A DNA stretch of 64,000 nucleotides from Pedobacter kyonggii (GTDB taxonomy: Bacteria > Bacteroidota > Bacteroidia > Sphingobacteriales > Sphingobacteriaceae): assembly GCF_004310665.1 (NCBI RefSeq), contig NZ_SIXF01000007.1:159730-223729 (forward strand), read 5' to 3'. How positions within the stretch are numbered: position 1 is the stretch's first letter; the number at the start of each line of letters is the position of its first letter. The position numbers were made by a program, and so were the translations under genes. Below the pieces are notes generated by a model. That model searched no databases. It saw nothing but the letters and a program-made list of their open reading frames with translations, and was not told the origin of the DNA. Shown here piece by piece: positions 1 to 8,994 of this stretch.

Positions 1-1
1 T

Positions 2-1012
2 GATTATTATAAATTTACCGGCGACCAGAAGTTCGTACAGGATATTTACCCGCGGATGCAGTCGCTAATGACTTATATCGATGGAAGAAAGAATAAAAAC
101 GGCTTGTTAGAATGGATGCCTGGTGACTGGATTTTTATCGATTGGGCAGATAAACTGAGTAAGGATGGTGAAGTAAGTTTCGAGCAGTTATTATATGCCA
201 GAAGTTTAGAAACCATGGCTTTATGTGCTAAATTGGCGAATGATACGGAGGGCGCTGTAAAATATGATCAGCAAGCAAAAGTGCTGAAAGCTAAGATTTT
301 TGAACTTTATTGGAATCAGCAAAAAAGCGCCTTGGTTCACAGCCGGATTGACGATAAACAAACGGATAATGTAACCCGATATGCCAACATGTTCGGCATT
401 TTCTTCGATTATTTTAGCCCGGAACAAAAGTTAGCCGTTAAAGAAAATGTACTCTTAAACGATAAAGTAGCCAAAATTACCACACCTTACATGCGTTTTT
501 ATGAGCTTGAAGCATTATGTGCCATGGGCGAACAACCTTATGTATTAAAGGAAATGAAAAATTATTGGGGCGGCATGTTAAAATTGGGTGCAACCTCTTT
601 TTGGGAGGAATATAACCCGGATAAAAAGGGAACCGAACACTTGGCGATGTACGGACGTCCGTTTGGAAAAAGCCTTTGCCACGCCTGGGGTGCAAGTCCG
701 ATTTATTTATTAGGAAAATATTATCTAGGTGTACAACCTACAACACCAGGCTACGAAACCTATACTATCGAACCTAATTTGGGTGGCTTAGCCTGGATGG
801 AGGGCAAAGTCCCAACAGCGAATGGTGATATTTCGGTGTATTGCAGCAAACAAGAAATCAAAGTTTCTTCTCCAACAGGTATAGGTAAACTAAAGGTAAA
901 AAGCAAAACCAGACCAGTTGTAAAAGGGGCTGAAGTGAGAGAAGTATCGAAAGGTTCGTATGAAATTACAATTGAAAAAGGCAAGAATTATAGCGTGAAG
1001 TATTCGGGGTAA
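2..1012 (+). CDS. alpha-L-rhamnosidase (GH78), C-terminal part, cut by window edge
   Basis: The reading frame is open to the left edge (it reads DYYKFTGDQKFVQDIYPRM before the first in-frame ATG at 56), so this is the 3' part of a longer gene. The visible part has the (alpha/alpha)6 six-hairpin barrel and C-terminal beta-sandwich of GH78: WMPGDWIFIDW, a long helical stretch, the WEEYNPDKKGTEHLAMYGRPFGKSLCHAWGASP segment (residues counted across the late barrel, typical of the family) and a closing beta domain with the YTIEPNLGGLAW pattern. GH78 enzymes release terminal alpha-L-rhamnose from rhamnogalacturonan, flavonoid glycosides and similar glycans, usually in the periplasm. A second GH78 gene follows at 2444 after the IclR gene. 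The family call is firm; the substrate is inferred. Confidence 0.88.
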   Translation, partial: DYYKFTGDQKFVQDIYPRMQSLMTYIDGRKNKNGLLEWMPGDWIFIDWADKLSKDGEVSFEQLLYARSLETMALCAKLANDTEGAVKYDQQAKVLKAKIFELYWNQQKSALVHSRIDDKQTDNVTRYANMFGIFFDYFSPEQKLAVKENVLLNDKVAKITTPYMRFYELEALCAMGEQPYVLKEMKNYWGGMLKLGATSFWEEYNPDKKGTEHLAMYGRPFGKSLCHAWGASPIYLLGKYYLGVQPTTPGYETYTIEPNLGGLAWMEGKVPTANGDISVYCSKQEIKVSSPTGIGKLKVKSKTRPVVKGAEVREVSKGSYEITIEKGKNYSVKYSG

Positions 1013-1023
1013 TAAAAGGACCT

Positions 1024-1056
1024 AAACCTATCAGGTTTCAAAAACCTGATAGGTTT
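1024..1056. repeat. perfect 15-bp inverted repeat (REP-like hairpin / possible terminator)
   Basis: AAACCTATCAGGTTT (1024-1038) is followed after a 3-nt loop by its exact reverse complement (1042-1056). It lies 11 nt after the stop of the GH78 gene. It could end transcription, but no strong T-run follows, so a dispersed palindromic repeat is equally likely. Confidence 0.7.
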
Positions 1057-1394
1057 GAAAAGGCGAATTGAATAGCTTGTCGTTTACAAACGATATAAAT
1101 CGTAAAGTTATTTACGCACTCGTTGGGAAACGAGCGCAAGCAATTAAGCGAAATATCATGATACAGTAGCTTCGCGTTAGGGATTGTAAGGGTTCAGTAC
1201 CGATTAAGCATCTGTTTTTATCTAATTACGGTATGCTTGCTTGTTTCACAGGTTTTCATCGGTACCGGAGCGAAGCGCAGCCCAGAAAAGCCCGACCCTT
1301 GCGTAGCTTGGGTAACGCCCAAATCAGTTGGCAATTGCAGTTAGCAGTTATATTAACGATTAGAAAGTCAAAGCCCCCTTTTAGGGGGTTGGGG
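1057..1394. other. intergenic repeat-rich stretch without a gene
   Basis: I see no supported gene here. The segment around 1172-1320 looks like a long imperfect palindrome: GCGTTAGGGATTG near its left side and TTGGGTAACGCCC near its right side, with CGGTACCGGAGCGAAGCG between. At 1374-1388 CCCCC-TTTTA-GGGGG forms a hairpin just after the stop of the minus-strand IclR gene, followed on that strand by a T-rich stretch, and may be its terminator. Confidence 0.5.
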
Positions 1395-2168
1395 TTAAAC
1401 CCCAATCCGCTGTTCTATCTTTTTAACACATTTATAGGCCTCGGCAAGGATCACATCATTTTCAATCGCCTGATCTACATTTATAGCATTTAACATTGAA
1501 ATGGTTAAACAGGCGATAATTCCATTATTCCCATTAATACCAATTGGTACCGAAAGATCGGTAACACCCGAAACAGAATCACTATTTTTGAAATACGAAC
1601 CCGTTTGCTGAATATCTTCCAATGAAGTCAGAAAATCTTCTTGCTGGACTTTAGGATATTTCTTAAAAATGGAATTGTTTTTTAGTGTTGTGCTACGCTC
1701 AGCCTCGGGCATATAAGCCAGTAAAACCTTACCTGATGCAGTTAAAGGCAATGGAAACAAATTTCCTTCTTCAATAGAAAGCGCAATCGGCCCCGGACTT
1801 TTCGCATGAATAATCACCATTACCTGGTTCATGTACAAAATACTCAAGTGGCAAGATTGACGGATACTGTTTGCCAGTTCCTCTAATGGAAACTGGGCAG
1901 CTTTACGCAGCTCATCAATAGGCGAGTGCCTGTGCGAGAGGTAAAAAAGCTTTAACGATAGTCTATACTTGCCTGAAACTTCATCACGTAAAATATAGCC
2001 ACGACTTTCCAGACTCATCAACATCCTGTAAATTTCGTTTGGCGTTTTCTCAATACCAATAGCAATTTCAGTTTGAGACAATGGGATAGATTGTGCTGAT
2101 AAATACTCCAATATATCAAGTCCTTTATCCAAAGCAGGGGCTTGGTACTTCGATTCTTTTTCGTTCAT
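1395..2168 (-). CDS. IclR-family transcriptional regulator
   Basis: This 257-residue protein has the two-domain layout of IclR regulators. The N-terminal winged helix-turn-helix (about residues 12-75) shows ALDKGLDILEYLS, LSQTEIAIGIEKTPNEIYRML and GYILRDEVSGKYRLSLKLF. The C-terminal effector-binding domain (about 80-250) shows the LPLTASGKVLLAYMP signature and a late GVTDLSVPIGINGNNGIIACLTI strand set. IclR proteins usually bind small carbon metabolites and control neighbouring catabolic genes. The gene is divergent from the GH78 gene at 2444, with a shared 275-bp control region, so it probably regulates the glycan/deoxysugar locus or the CoA-transferase cluster downstream. The ligand cannot be told from sequence. 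Confidence 0.9.
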   Translation of the reverse strand: MNEKESKYQAPALDKGLDILEYLSAQSIPLSQTEIAIGIEKTPNEIYRMLMSLESRGYILRDEVSGKYRLSLKLFYLSHRHSPIDELRKAAQFPLEELANSIRQSCHLSILYMNQVMVIIHAKSPGPIALSIEEGNLFPLPLTASGKVLLAYMPEAERSTTLKNNSIFKKYPKVQQEDFLTSLEDIQQTGSYFKNSDSVSGVTDLSVPIGINGNNGIIACLTISMLNAINVDQAIENDVILAEAYKCVKKIEQRIGV

Positions 2169-2207
2169 GCGGGTTTAAATTTGGCTGTATCGTATTTTTT
2201 ACAATTT

Positions 2208-2215
2208 CAAACATA
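2208..2215 (-). promoter_or_regulatory. candidate Bacteroidota -7 box for the IclR gene
   Basis: On the minus strand these bases read TATGTTTG, matching the TAnnTTTG consensus, 40 nt upstream of the IclR start codon. I see no clean -33 TTTG at the expected spacing, so this is tentative. Confidence 0.35.
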
Positions 2216-2261
2216 CAAAATGCTTTCTTATTTATCCAAGAGAAGATTTTGTGTAATTTAA

Positions 2262-2306
2262 ATACGAATATATGTTTTCATATTTAAAAAAAACATTTAT
2301 ATTTGA
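2262..2306 (+). promoter_or_regulatory. candidate promoter and operator for the GH78 gene in the divergent region
   Basis: TATATTTG at 2298-2305 fits the Bacteroidota -7 consensus TAnnTTTG, with a T-run at 2275-2278 about 19 nt upstream in the -33 position. An imperfect dyad (AATATATGTTTT at about 2267 and AAAACATTTATATT at about 2291) spans the same interval and could be the IclR site. The start codon is about 140 nt downstream, so a long leader is implied. Confidence 0.4.
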
Positions 2307-2443
2307 ATTAGTGATCGCATTTTAAAGTTAATAAATTTATAAGGCTTAATTCTATAGAATTGAGAATTTATTTCTGAAAAAATTTATCGCTGATGACCAT
2401 TTATAAACCTAACCAAAACATCCGAAACGGTGTGCAATAGTGA

Positions 2444-5203
2444 ATGAGCAAACTTGTAATATTTTCTTGGCTTTATCTGTTAAGCATTCCGCTTTTTGCG
2501 CAAGATATTAAGGTTGCCCAATTGGATTGTGCGTATCGGAATAATCCTATTGGCATTGATGTTCTTTCGCCGGGTTTGAGCTGGAAACTGCAATCTGCTA
2601 AACACAATATCATGCAAACAAGCTATCAAATCATAGTTTCTAGCAGTTTAAGCAATTTAAATAAAAATATTGGGGATGTTTGGGACACCAAAAAAGTAAA
2701 GTCTGGCCAATCATTACAGGTTAAATATAAAGGTAAAAAGTTATTATCAGGCAAAACCTATTATTGGAAAGTCCGTGTTTGGGATAATTTCGGGAATAAA
2801 TCTGCCTGGAGCGCTTCGGCCTTTTGGCAAATGGGATTGCTCAACACAGCCGATTGGAAAGGTGCAAAATGGATTGCCTACGAAAAACTGGCAGATTCTA
2901 ATATAAATAGTCTGCCAACGGATGGCAAAAAAGACAAATTAATGGGCAATAACATCCTGCCAATGTTCCGCAAAGGTTTTACGGTAACCAAGACAATTAA
3001 AAAAGCCACAGCTTTTATTTCTGGTTTAGGCCATTTTGAAATGAGTTTAAACGGAGCGAAAGTTGGTGATGACTTTTTAGCACCCGGCTGGACGAAGTAT
3101 GATAAAGAGGCCTTGTACCTGACTTATGATTTAACTAAACAGCTTAAGAAAGGTGAAAATGTAATCGGAATGATGTTGGGCAATGGTTTTTATTATATTC
3201 CTCCTGTTAAAGAAAGGTATAGAAAATTAAAAGTAGCTTATGGTTATCCGAAAATGATCTGCAGGCTGTTGATCGAATATACAGATGGAACTTCGGCTAA
3301 TGTTATCAGTAACCAAAGTTGGAAAACCGCGCCATCGCCCATAACTTTTTCAAGCATTTATGGTGGTGAAGATTACAATGCGAACCTCGAGCAAAAAGGC
3401 TGGAATTTAGCAGGTTTTAACGATCGCAAATGGAAATCGTCGTTATTGGTTGAAGGTCCGGAATTAAATGCACAGAAAGAAGAACCTGTAAAGATTTTCG
3501 AGAACTTTTCACCTCAAAATATTAATCCGCTTGCCAATGGCGAATGGGTTTATGATATGGAACAGAATTTAGCTGCAATTATCGAATTGAAAATCCGAGG
3601 AAAAAAAGGAGATACGGTCCGCATTACCCCAGCTGAACTATTAAAAGCTGATGGTTCGGTAACACAAAAAAATATCGGCAGCCCATCTTATTTTACCTAC
3701 ATTTTAAAAGGCGATGGTTTGGAAACCTGGCGTCCTAAATTCTTTTATACAGGCTTTCGGTACCTGCAGGTTAAAGGAGCAGTTCCAAGTGGCAAAGAAA
3801 ATCCATCTAACAGATCAGTAATAGAAAATTTAAAAGCTTTGCATATCCGAAATGCTGCTGAGCAGGTAGGTAAGTTTTCATCGTCTAACGAGTTGTTCAA
3901 TAAAACTTTCAGCCTGATCGATTGGGCAATTAAAAGCAACATGGTGAGTGTTTTTACTGATTGCCCACATCGTGAAAAATTGGGCTGGTTAGAAGAGCTG
4001 CATTTAATGGGCAGCTCTGTACGGTACAATTACAATGCAGCGCCGCTTTTCAAAAAGGCATTGCAAGACATGAAAAACTCGCAATTGGCTAGTGGTTTGA
4101 TTCCCGAAATTGCGCCAGAATATGTAAAATTTGAATGGGGTGGCGATATGTTCCGCGATTCGCCTGAATGGGGCAGCAGTGGCATTTTAATGCCATGGTA
4201 TTTATATCAGTGGTATGGCGATAAACAAGCTATGGTTGATTATTACCCGATGATGCAGCGTTACATTAATTATTTGGGCAGCAAAGCAAATAACCATATT
4301 TTATCGCAAGGTTTAGGCGATTGGTATGATCTGGGGCCAAAACCGCCCGGCGTTTCTCAGTTAACGCCAATGGGCGTTACAGGTACAGCCATTTATTATT
4401 ATGATTTAAAAATCTTAGAAAAAACGGCCACACTTCTGGGCAAAAAGGCTGATGCAATGGCCTATGCTAAACTTGCCCTTGAAGTGAAAAATGCTTTTAA
4501 CCATAAATTCTTCGATGCAAAAAGCAAACAGTATGCAACAGGCTCTCAAACTGCAAATGCAATGGCGGTTTATATGGAACTGGTTGAAGAAAAGCATAAA
4601 AATGCAGTAATCGAGAATTTGGTTAAAGATATCAGAGATCGTAAAAACAGTTTAACAGCAGGCGATATAGGTTATCGTTATGTGTTGCGCGTTTTAGAAG
4701 ATGCCGGTAAATCGGATGTGATTTTTGATATGAACAACCGTTCGGATGTACCTGGTTATGGCATGCAGCTGGCCAAAGGCGCAACGGCTTTAACCGAATC
4801 ATGGGCCGCTTTGCCAACCGTATCCAACAATCATTTTATGCTCGGGCACTTAATGGAATGGCTGTATAGTGGTGTTGGCGGCATCCGTCAGCCAGAAAAT
4901 TCAGTAGCTTTTAGCCATATTAAAATCGAACCGGAAGTGGTGGGCGATTTAACCTCAGCTGATGTGTGTTACAATTCTCCTTATGGCAAAATTTCTTGCA
5001 AATGGGAAAAAACTGATCGAACTTTTACACTGGAGGTGAATATCCCGGTAAATACAAAAGCAACAATTTACTTTCCTGTTTTGCCAAAATATGAAATCTC
5101 CGAAGAATACAATTCAACGTTTACAGATGCAGGCATAGAAGCCGGGAAAGCTAAGGTTGCAGTAGGATCAGGATATTATAAGTTTAATTTGAAGTACAAA
5201 TGA
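2444..5203 (+). CDS. secreted alpha-L-rhamnosidase (GH78)
   Basis: This 919-residue protein begins with a signal peptide (MSKLVIFSWLYLLSIPLFAQ). It then has the usual GH78 order: an N-terminal Ig-like domain with KTYYWKVRVWDNFGNKSAWS, the carbohydrate-binding sandwich with GHFEMSLNGAKVGDDFLAPGWTKYDK, the (alpha/alpha)6 catalytic barrel and a C-terminal sandwich. The catalytic motif DCPHREKLGWLEE starts at Asp506, with Glu511 five residues on, the spacing known for the GH78 acid pair; the third acidic position is Glu518. It should release terminal alpha-L-rhamnose in the periplasm. Its stop overlaps the next start by 4 bp (ATGA at 5200), so it is the first gene of an operon with the propeller glycosidase and the GH2 gene. 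Confidence 0.93.
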   Translation: MSKLVIFSWLYLLSIPLFAQDIKVAQLDCAYRNNPIGIDVLSPGLSWKLQSAKHNIMQTSYQIIVSSSLSNLNKNIGDVWDTKKVKSGQSLQVKYKGKKLLSGKTYYWKVRVWDNFGNKSAWSASAFWQMGLLNTADWKGAKWIAYEKLADSNINSLPTDGKKDKLMGNNILPMFRKGFTVTKTIKKATAFISGLGHFEMSLNGAKVGDDFLAPGWTKYDKEALYLTYDLTKQLKKGENVIGMMLGNGFYYIPPVKERYRKLKVAYGYPKMICRLLIEYTDGTSANVISNQSWKTAPSPITFSSIYGGEDYNANLEQKGWNLAGFNDRKWKSSLLVEGPELNAQKEEPVKIFENFSPQNINPLANGEWVYDMEQNLAAIIELKIRGKKGDTVRITPAELLKADGSVTQKNIGSPSYFTYILKGDGLETWRPKFFYTGFRYLQVKGAVPSGKENPSNRSVIENLKALHIRNAAEQVGKFSSSNELFNKTFSLIDWAIKSNMVSVFTDCPHREKLGWLEELHLMGSSVRYNYNAAPLFKKALQDMKNSQLASGLIPEIAPEYVKFEWGGDMFRDSPEWGSSGILMPWYLYQWYGDKQAMVDYYPMMQRYINYLGSKANNHILSQGLGDWYDLGPKPPGVSQLTPMGVTGTAIYYYDLKILEKTATLLGKKADAMAYAKLALEVKNAFNHKFFDAKSKQYATGSQTANAMAVYMELVEEKHKNAVIENLVKDIRDRKNSLTAGDIGYRYVLRVLEDAGKSDVIFDMNNRSDVPGYGMQLAKGATALTESWAALPTVSNNHFMLGHLMEWLYSGVGGIRQPENSVAFSHIKIEPEVVGDLTSADVCYNSPYGKISCKWEKTDRTFTLEVNIPVNTKATIYFPVLPKYEISEEYNSTFTDAGIEAGKAKVAVGSGYYKFNLKYK

Positions 5204-6312
5204 AAAAGATAATCATCGCATTTTTCCTTTTTGTAAGTGCATTAAAATTGAATGCGCAAACCACGAATCCTGTTTCAGCCGAAACCATGGAAAAGATTTA
5301 TCAGGAAGTAAAAACGCCTTATAAATATGGTTTAATAATGGTTCCTGAAGATAATCAGCATAAAATGGATTGTCCAACAGTTTTCCGTAAAGGGAAGTTT
5401 TGGTACATGACCTACCTTATTTTTAGTGGTCGTGGTTACGAGACCTGGCTGGCAAAAAGTAAAGATTTATTGCATTGGGAAAATCAGGGCAAATTGATGT
5501 CGTTTGCAGATGCTGGCCATTGGGATGATAACCAAAAAGCAGGTTACAACGCTTTGTTGGATACCAAATGGGGTGGAAAGTATGGTGTAAATAAATTCGA
5601 TGGCAAATATTGGATGTCATATTTCGGCGGTAAAGAAAAAGGATATGAAGTGGAACCCTTATCTATCGGAATGGCTTATACCACAAAAGATCCATCAATG
5701 GTTCAAGAATGGAATAGGTTAGACAAACCTGTTTTAACTTCGGGTGATACAGATGTACGTTGGTGGGAAAACCGGAACAAACTTTTTAAAAGTACAGTAA
5801 TTGAAGATAAACAAAAATTAACAAGACATCGTTTTGTAATGTATTACAATGCTGTCGGCGATTCTTTGGCAAACAATAAAAAAACACGCTGGTACGAACG
5901 GATCGGCATGGCAGTTTCTGATGATATGCTTCATTGGCAGCGCTTTAATAAAAATCCTGTGGTTCATCATCCTGTTGGCATTACAGGAGATGCTGTAATC
6001 CAAAACATTAACGGAACCTGGGTAATGTTTTACTTCGGTGCTTTCTGGCAGGATAGAAAAGGTTCGTTTAACCGCTTTGCTGCTTCAAACGACATGGTAA
6101 ACTGGACCGACTGGACAGGCGATAACCTGATTGAATCATCAGAAAAATACGATGAGTTATACGCGCATAAATCTTTCGTCCTAAAATATAAAGGCACGGT
6201 GTATCATTTTTATTGTGCGGTTAATAAACTAGATCAGCGTGGAATTGCTGTGGCTACATCGAAAGATTTGGGTAAGAGTAAAGTGAATTTTGTAAGTGAA
6301 ACAAAGAATTAA
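5200..6312 (+). CDS. secreted five-bladed beta-propeller glycosidase-like protein (GH43/GH32/GH130-type fold)
   Basis: The 370-residue product has a signal peptide (residues 1-20, ending LKLNAQ) followed by repeated propeller-blade motifs: MDCPTVFRKGKFWYMTY (acidic Asp57), YETWLAKSKDLLHWENQG, FDGKYWMSYFGG, IGMAVSDDMLHWQRF, INGTWVMFYFGAFW and GIAVATSKDLG. These 'xxSxDLxxW' blades are shared by GH43, GH32 and GH130-related proteins. The family number cannot be set by eye. It is translationally coupled to the GH78 gene (4-bp overlap) and followed after 1 nt by the GH2 gene, so it probably acts on the same glycan in the periplasm, perhaps on arabinosyl or galactosyl side chains. Confidence 0.75.
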   Translation: MKKIIIAFFLFVSALKLNAQTTNPVSAETMEKIYQEVKTPYKYGLIMVPEDNQHKMDCPTVFRKGKFWYMTYLIFSGRGYETWLAKSKDLLHWENQGKLMSFADAGHWDDNQKAGYNALLDTKWGGKYGVNKFDGKYWMSYFGGKEKGYEVEPLSIGMAYTTKDPSMVQEWNRLDKPVLTSGDTDVRWWENRNKLFKSTVIEDKQKLTRHRFVMYYNAVGDSLANNKKTRWYERIGMAVSDDMLHWQRFNKNPVVHHPVGITGDAVIQNINGTWVMFYFGAFWQDRKGSFNRFAASNDMVNWTDWTGDNLIESSEKYDELYAHKSFVLKYKGTVYHFYCAVNKLDQRGIAVATSKDLGKSKVNFVSETKN

Positions 6313-6313
6313 C

Positions 6314-8896
6314 ATGAAGAGGCTAGCTAATTTTAAAGTTGTAATTTTTCTGACACTGGGTTTGTGGGCATCCCGTCATTGCGAGGCGCTGCCTGTCCCG
6401 ACTTTTCGGGAAAGCAATCCTAATGCGAAAGAACAGCCAATCCATAGTAGTAAGATTGCTTCGTGCCTCGCAATGACGACCAATCGAGATAAGATTACGC
6501 CCGAACCCCGCACCAGAACCAGCTTTAACAAAGATTGGAAATTCTTTTTAGGGGACGAACCAAATGCAAAATCCCCAGCATATAACGATCTTAAATGGAG
6601 AAAACTCACTTTACCGCACGATTGGAGCATTGAGGGGAAATTCGACGAGAAAAACCCTGCAAAACCTGAAGGTGGTGGTTTACCAACAGGCATTGGCTGG
6701 TACAGAAAAGAATTTACAGCTCCTGCCAATTTTAAGGATAGATTAATCACTATCGAATTCGATGGTGTGTATAAAAACAGTGAAGTTTGGATCAATGGTC
6801 AATACTTGGGCAAAAGGCCTTACGGCTACAGCTCTTTTTCTTACGAGATCAGCAAATTCTTAAAAGCTGGGAAAAATATCATTGCAGTTAAGGTAGATAA
6901 CTCAGCACAACCCGATTCACGTTGGTATTCAGGTTCAGGGATTTACAGAAATGTATGGCTTACATCTGCAGCAAAGGTTTCAATCAAACGCAATGGCACT
7001 TTTGTAAAAACCTTTATAATCAGTGGCGATAAAGGTCAAAGTAACGAAAGCAGAAAATTAAAACCTGGTGAAAGTATCGCTTCAGTAAATGCGGAAATCG
7101 AGGTTGAAAATAAATTCAGCACAAAAGGTGCTTATAAAATTCTAACGACCATTTTGGATGATAAAAATGTCCAACTGCAAAAAAAGGAATGGCCGCTCAA
7201 TACAAGCGAAAATTCTACAACAATGGCAATAAATGGTCTTGGAATAGCTAACCCTAAACTATGGTCTGTTGATTATCCTACAATGTACAAGTTGGTGGTA
7301 GAAATTGCACAAGCTGATGGAAAGATTATTGATCAATATACAACACCTTTTGGGGTTCGTGAATTCAATTTCGATGCAGCTAAAGGCTTTTCATTAAACG
7401 GAAAACCAATGAAAATTTTAGGCGTTTGTTTGCATCACGATTTAGGTGCCCTGGGTGCTGCCGTGAATATAAGGGCAATGGAACGTCAGCTCGAAATTAT
7501 GAAAGCAATGGGGGTAAACGCCATCCGTACAGCCCATAACCCACCTGCACCTGAATTTTTAGATCTATGCGATAAAATGGGTTTCCTGGTTATGGATGAG
7601 GCTTTCGATATGTGGGTGAAAAAGAAAACCAAAAACGACTATCACCTCGATTTTCCAGCCTGGCACAAAAGAGATCTCGAAGAAATGATTAAACGCGATC
7701 GTAACCACCCATCCGTTATCCTTTGGAGCATCGGCAACGAAATCCGCGAACAGTTTGATAGTACAGGCATCGCACTTACAAAAGAATTGGTTGGCATCGT
7801 TAAAAATTTAGATAAAACCCGGCCTGTAGTCTCTGCTTTAACAGAAACAAAAGCCGAAAAGAACTTCATCTATCAGGCCAACGCATTAGATGTTTATGGA
7901 TTAAACTACAACCATAAACTGTATAAAGATTTCCCTAAAAATTATCCTGGCGTTAAGTTTTTGGCTACAGAAACCACTTCCGCTTTAGAAACCAGAGGTT
8001 TTTATGATACTGCCGATACCATCCGTCGTTGGCCAAAAGATGGAAAAACGAAATTTACGGAGGGAAATAACGAGTGGTCGGCATCTGCCTACGACAATGT
8101 TTCAGCCTATTGGGGTTCTACACACGAAGAAACCTGGGCAGCAGCAAAAAAATACGATCATGTTTCTGGTTTATTTGTTTGGACAGGTTTCGATTACCTG
8201 GGTGAGCCTTTACCTTATCCGTGGCCAGCAAGAAGCTCATACTTTGGAATTGTTGATCTAGCAGGTTTTCCGAAAGATTCCTATTACATGTACCAGAGCG
8301 AGTGGACAAATAAACCTGTGTTACACCTGCTGCCTCATTGGAACTGGAAACAAGGAAAATCGGTCGAAGTTTGGGCGTATTACAATAATGCTGATGAAGT
8401 AGAATTGTACCTGAATGGAAAATCACTAGGAAAAAAATCAAAACAGGGCGATGATTTACATGTGCACTGGAATGTACCTTTTGAACCTGGAGCTTTAAAA
8501 GCAGTATCCCGTAAAAGTGGCAAAGATGTTTTAGTACGTGAAGTGAAAACCGCAAGAGATCCGGCAAAAATTGAATTAATCGCTGATAGAAAAAACATTA
8601 AAGCTGATGGTAAGGATTTATCTTTTGTAACCGTTCGCGTTTTAGACGCTGCTGGCAGCGTAGTCCCAAATGCAGATAATCTGGTTGATTTTCAGGTTGA
8701 AGGTGTTGGTTTTATTGCAGGTGTTGATAATGGGTTTCAGGCAAGTTTAGAACCTTTTAAAGCCAGTTACCGTAAAGCTTTCCATGGTTTATGTTTAGCC
8801 ATTCTTCAATCAACAGAAAAAACCGGAACCATAAAATTAACAGCTTCATCAGCTGGTTTAGCATCATCATCAATAATTATAAAAACAGGTAAATAG
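6314..8896 (+). CDS. secreted GH2 glycosidase (beta-galactosidase/beta-glucuronidase-like) with an in-frame repeat insertion
   Basis: I chose the ATG at 6314 because it gives a signal peptide (MKRLANFKVVIFLTLGLWAS); an in-frame ATG at 6296 would overlap the upstream gene. Domains in order: GH2 sugar-binding sandwich (FNKDWKFFLGDEP to about residue 230), Ig-like domain, TIM barrel, DUF4982 (VEVWAYYNNADEVELYLNGK) and a C-terminal GH2_C5-like domain. The general acid/base is Glu476 in WSIGNE and the nucleophile is probably Glu553 in FLATETTS. Between the signal peptide and the first domain, 35 codons come from a palindromic element (6374-6478), which keeps the frame. The protein would act in the periplasm on beta-linked galactose or glucuronate. 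The exact substrate is unknown. Confidence 0.88.
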   Translation: MKRLANFKVVIFLTLGLWASRHCEALPVPTFRESNPNAKEQPIHSSKIASCLAMTTNRDKITPEPRTRTSFNKDWKFFLGDEPNAKSPAYNDLKWRKLTLPHDWSIEGKFDEKNPAKPEGGGLPTGIGWYRKEFTAPANFKDRLITIEFDGVYKNSEVWINGQYLGKRPYGYSSFSYEISKFLKAGKNIIAVKVDNSAQPDSRWYSGSGIYRNVWLTSAAKVSIKRNGTFVKTFIISGDKGQSNESRKLKPGESIASVNAEIEVENKFSTKGAYKILTTILDDKNVQLQKKEWPLNTSENSTTMAINGLGIANPKLWSVDYPTMYKLVVEIAQADGKIIDQYTTPFGVREFNFDAAKGFSLNGKPMKILGVCLHHDLGALGAAVNIRAMERQLEIMKAMGVNAIRTAHNPPAPEFLDLCDKMGFLVMDEAFDMWVKKKTKNDYHLDFPAWHKRDLEEMIKRDRNHPSVILWSIGNEIREQFDSTGIALTKELVGIVKNLDKTRPVVSALTETKAEKNFIYQANALDVYGLNYNHKLYKDFPKNYPGVKFLATETTSALETRGFYDTADTIRRWPKDGKTKFTEGNNEWSASAYDNVSAYWGSTHEETWAAAKKYDHVSGLFVWTGFDYLGEPLPYPWPARSSYFGIVDLAGFPKDSYYMYQSEWTNKPVLHLLPHWNWKQGKSVEVWAYYNNADEVELYLNGKSLGKKSKQGDDLHVHWNVPFEPGALKAVSRKSGKDVLVREVKTARDPAKIELIADRKNIKADGKDLSFVTVRVLDAAGSVVPNADNLVDFQVEGVGFIAGVDNGFQASLEPFKASYRKAFHGLCLAILQSTEKTGTIKLTASSAGLASSSIIIKTGK
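6374..6478. repeat. 105-bp palindromic element inside the GH2 coding sequence
   Basis: CGTCATTGCGAGGC (6374-6387) and GCCTCGCAATGACG (6465-6478) are perfect 14-bp arms. Nested inside are AAGCAATC (6412-6419) with GATTGCTT (6454-6461), and a local hairpin TCCCG-N6-CGGGA (6396-6411). Its length is a multiple of three and it has no stop in the host frame. Related arms occur in intergenic DNA at 15641-15680 and in part at 17011-17092, so this is a dispersed, probably mobile or formerly mobile, repeat. Confidence 0.85.
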
Positions 8897-8916
8897 AATA
8901 AAAGAAATGAATCTAT

Positions 8917-8978
8917 CGGTTGGTGTCTCACCGACCGAAAAAATTAAAATAAGAACATGGTCGGTGGAGACACCAGCC
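8917..8978. repeat. imperfect inverted repeat between GH2 gene and solute-binding gene
   Basis: TGGTGTCTCACCGACC (8921-8936) pairs with GGTCGGTGGAGACACCA (8959-8975) with a single bulged base. The dyad sits 24 nt after the GH2 stop and 20 nt before the next start. It may end the glycosidase transcript, or be another dispersed palindrome. Confidence 0.65.
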
Positions 8979-8994
8979 ATTAGATAAAAATATA

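Noticed and set aside
6376-6795. Minus-strand open frame over the GH2 5' end
   Set aside because: It overlaps a strong GH2 gene and starts in the palindromic element; no protein features.
8118-8567. Minus-strand 149-codon open frame
   Set aside because: Shadow of the GH2 gene; composition and lack of motifs give no support.
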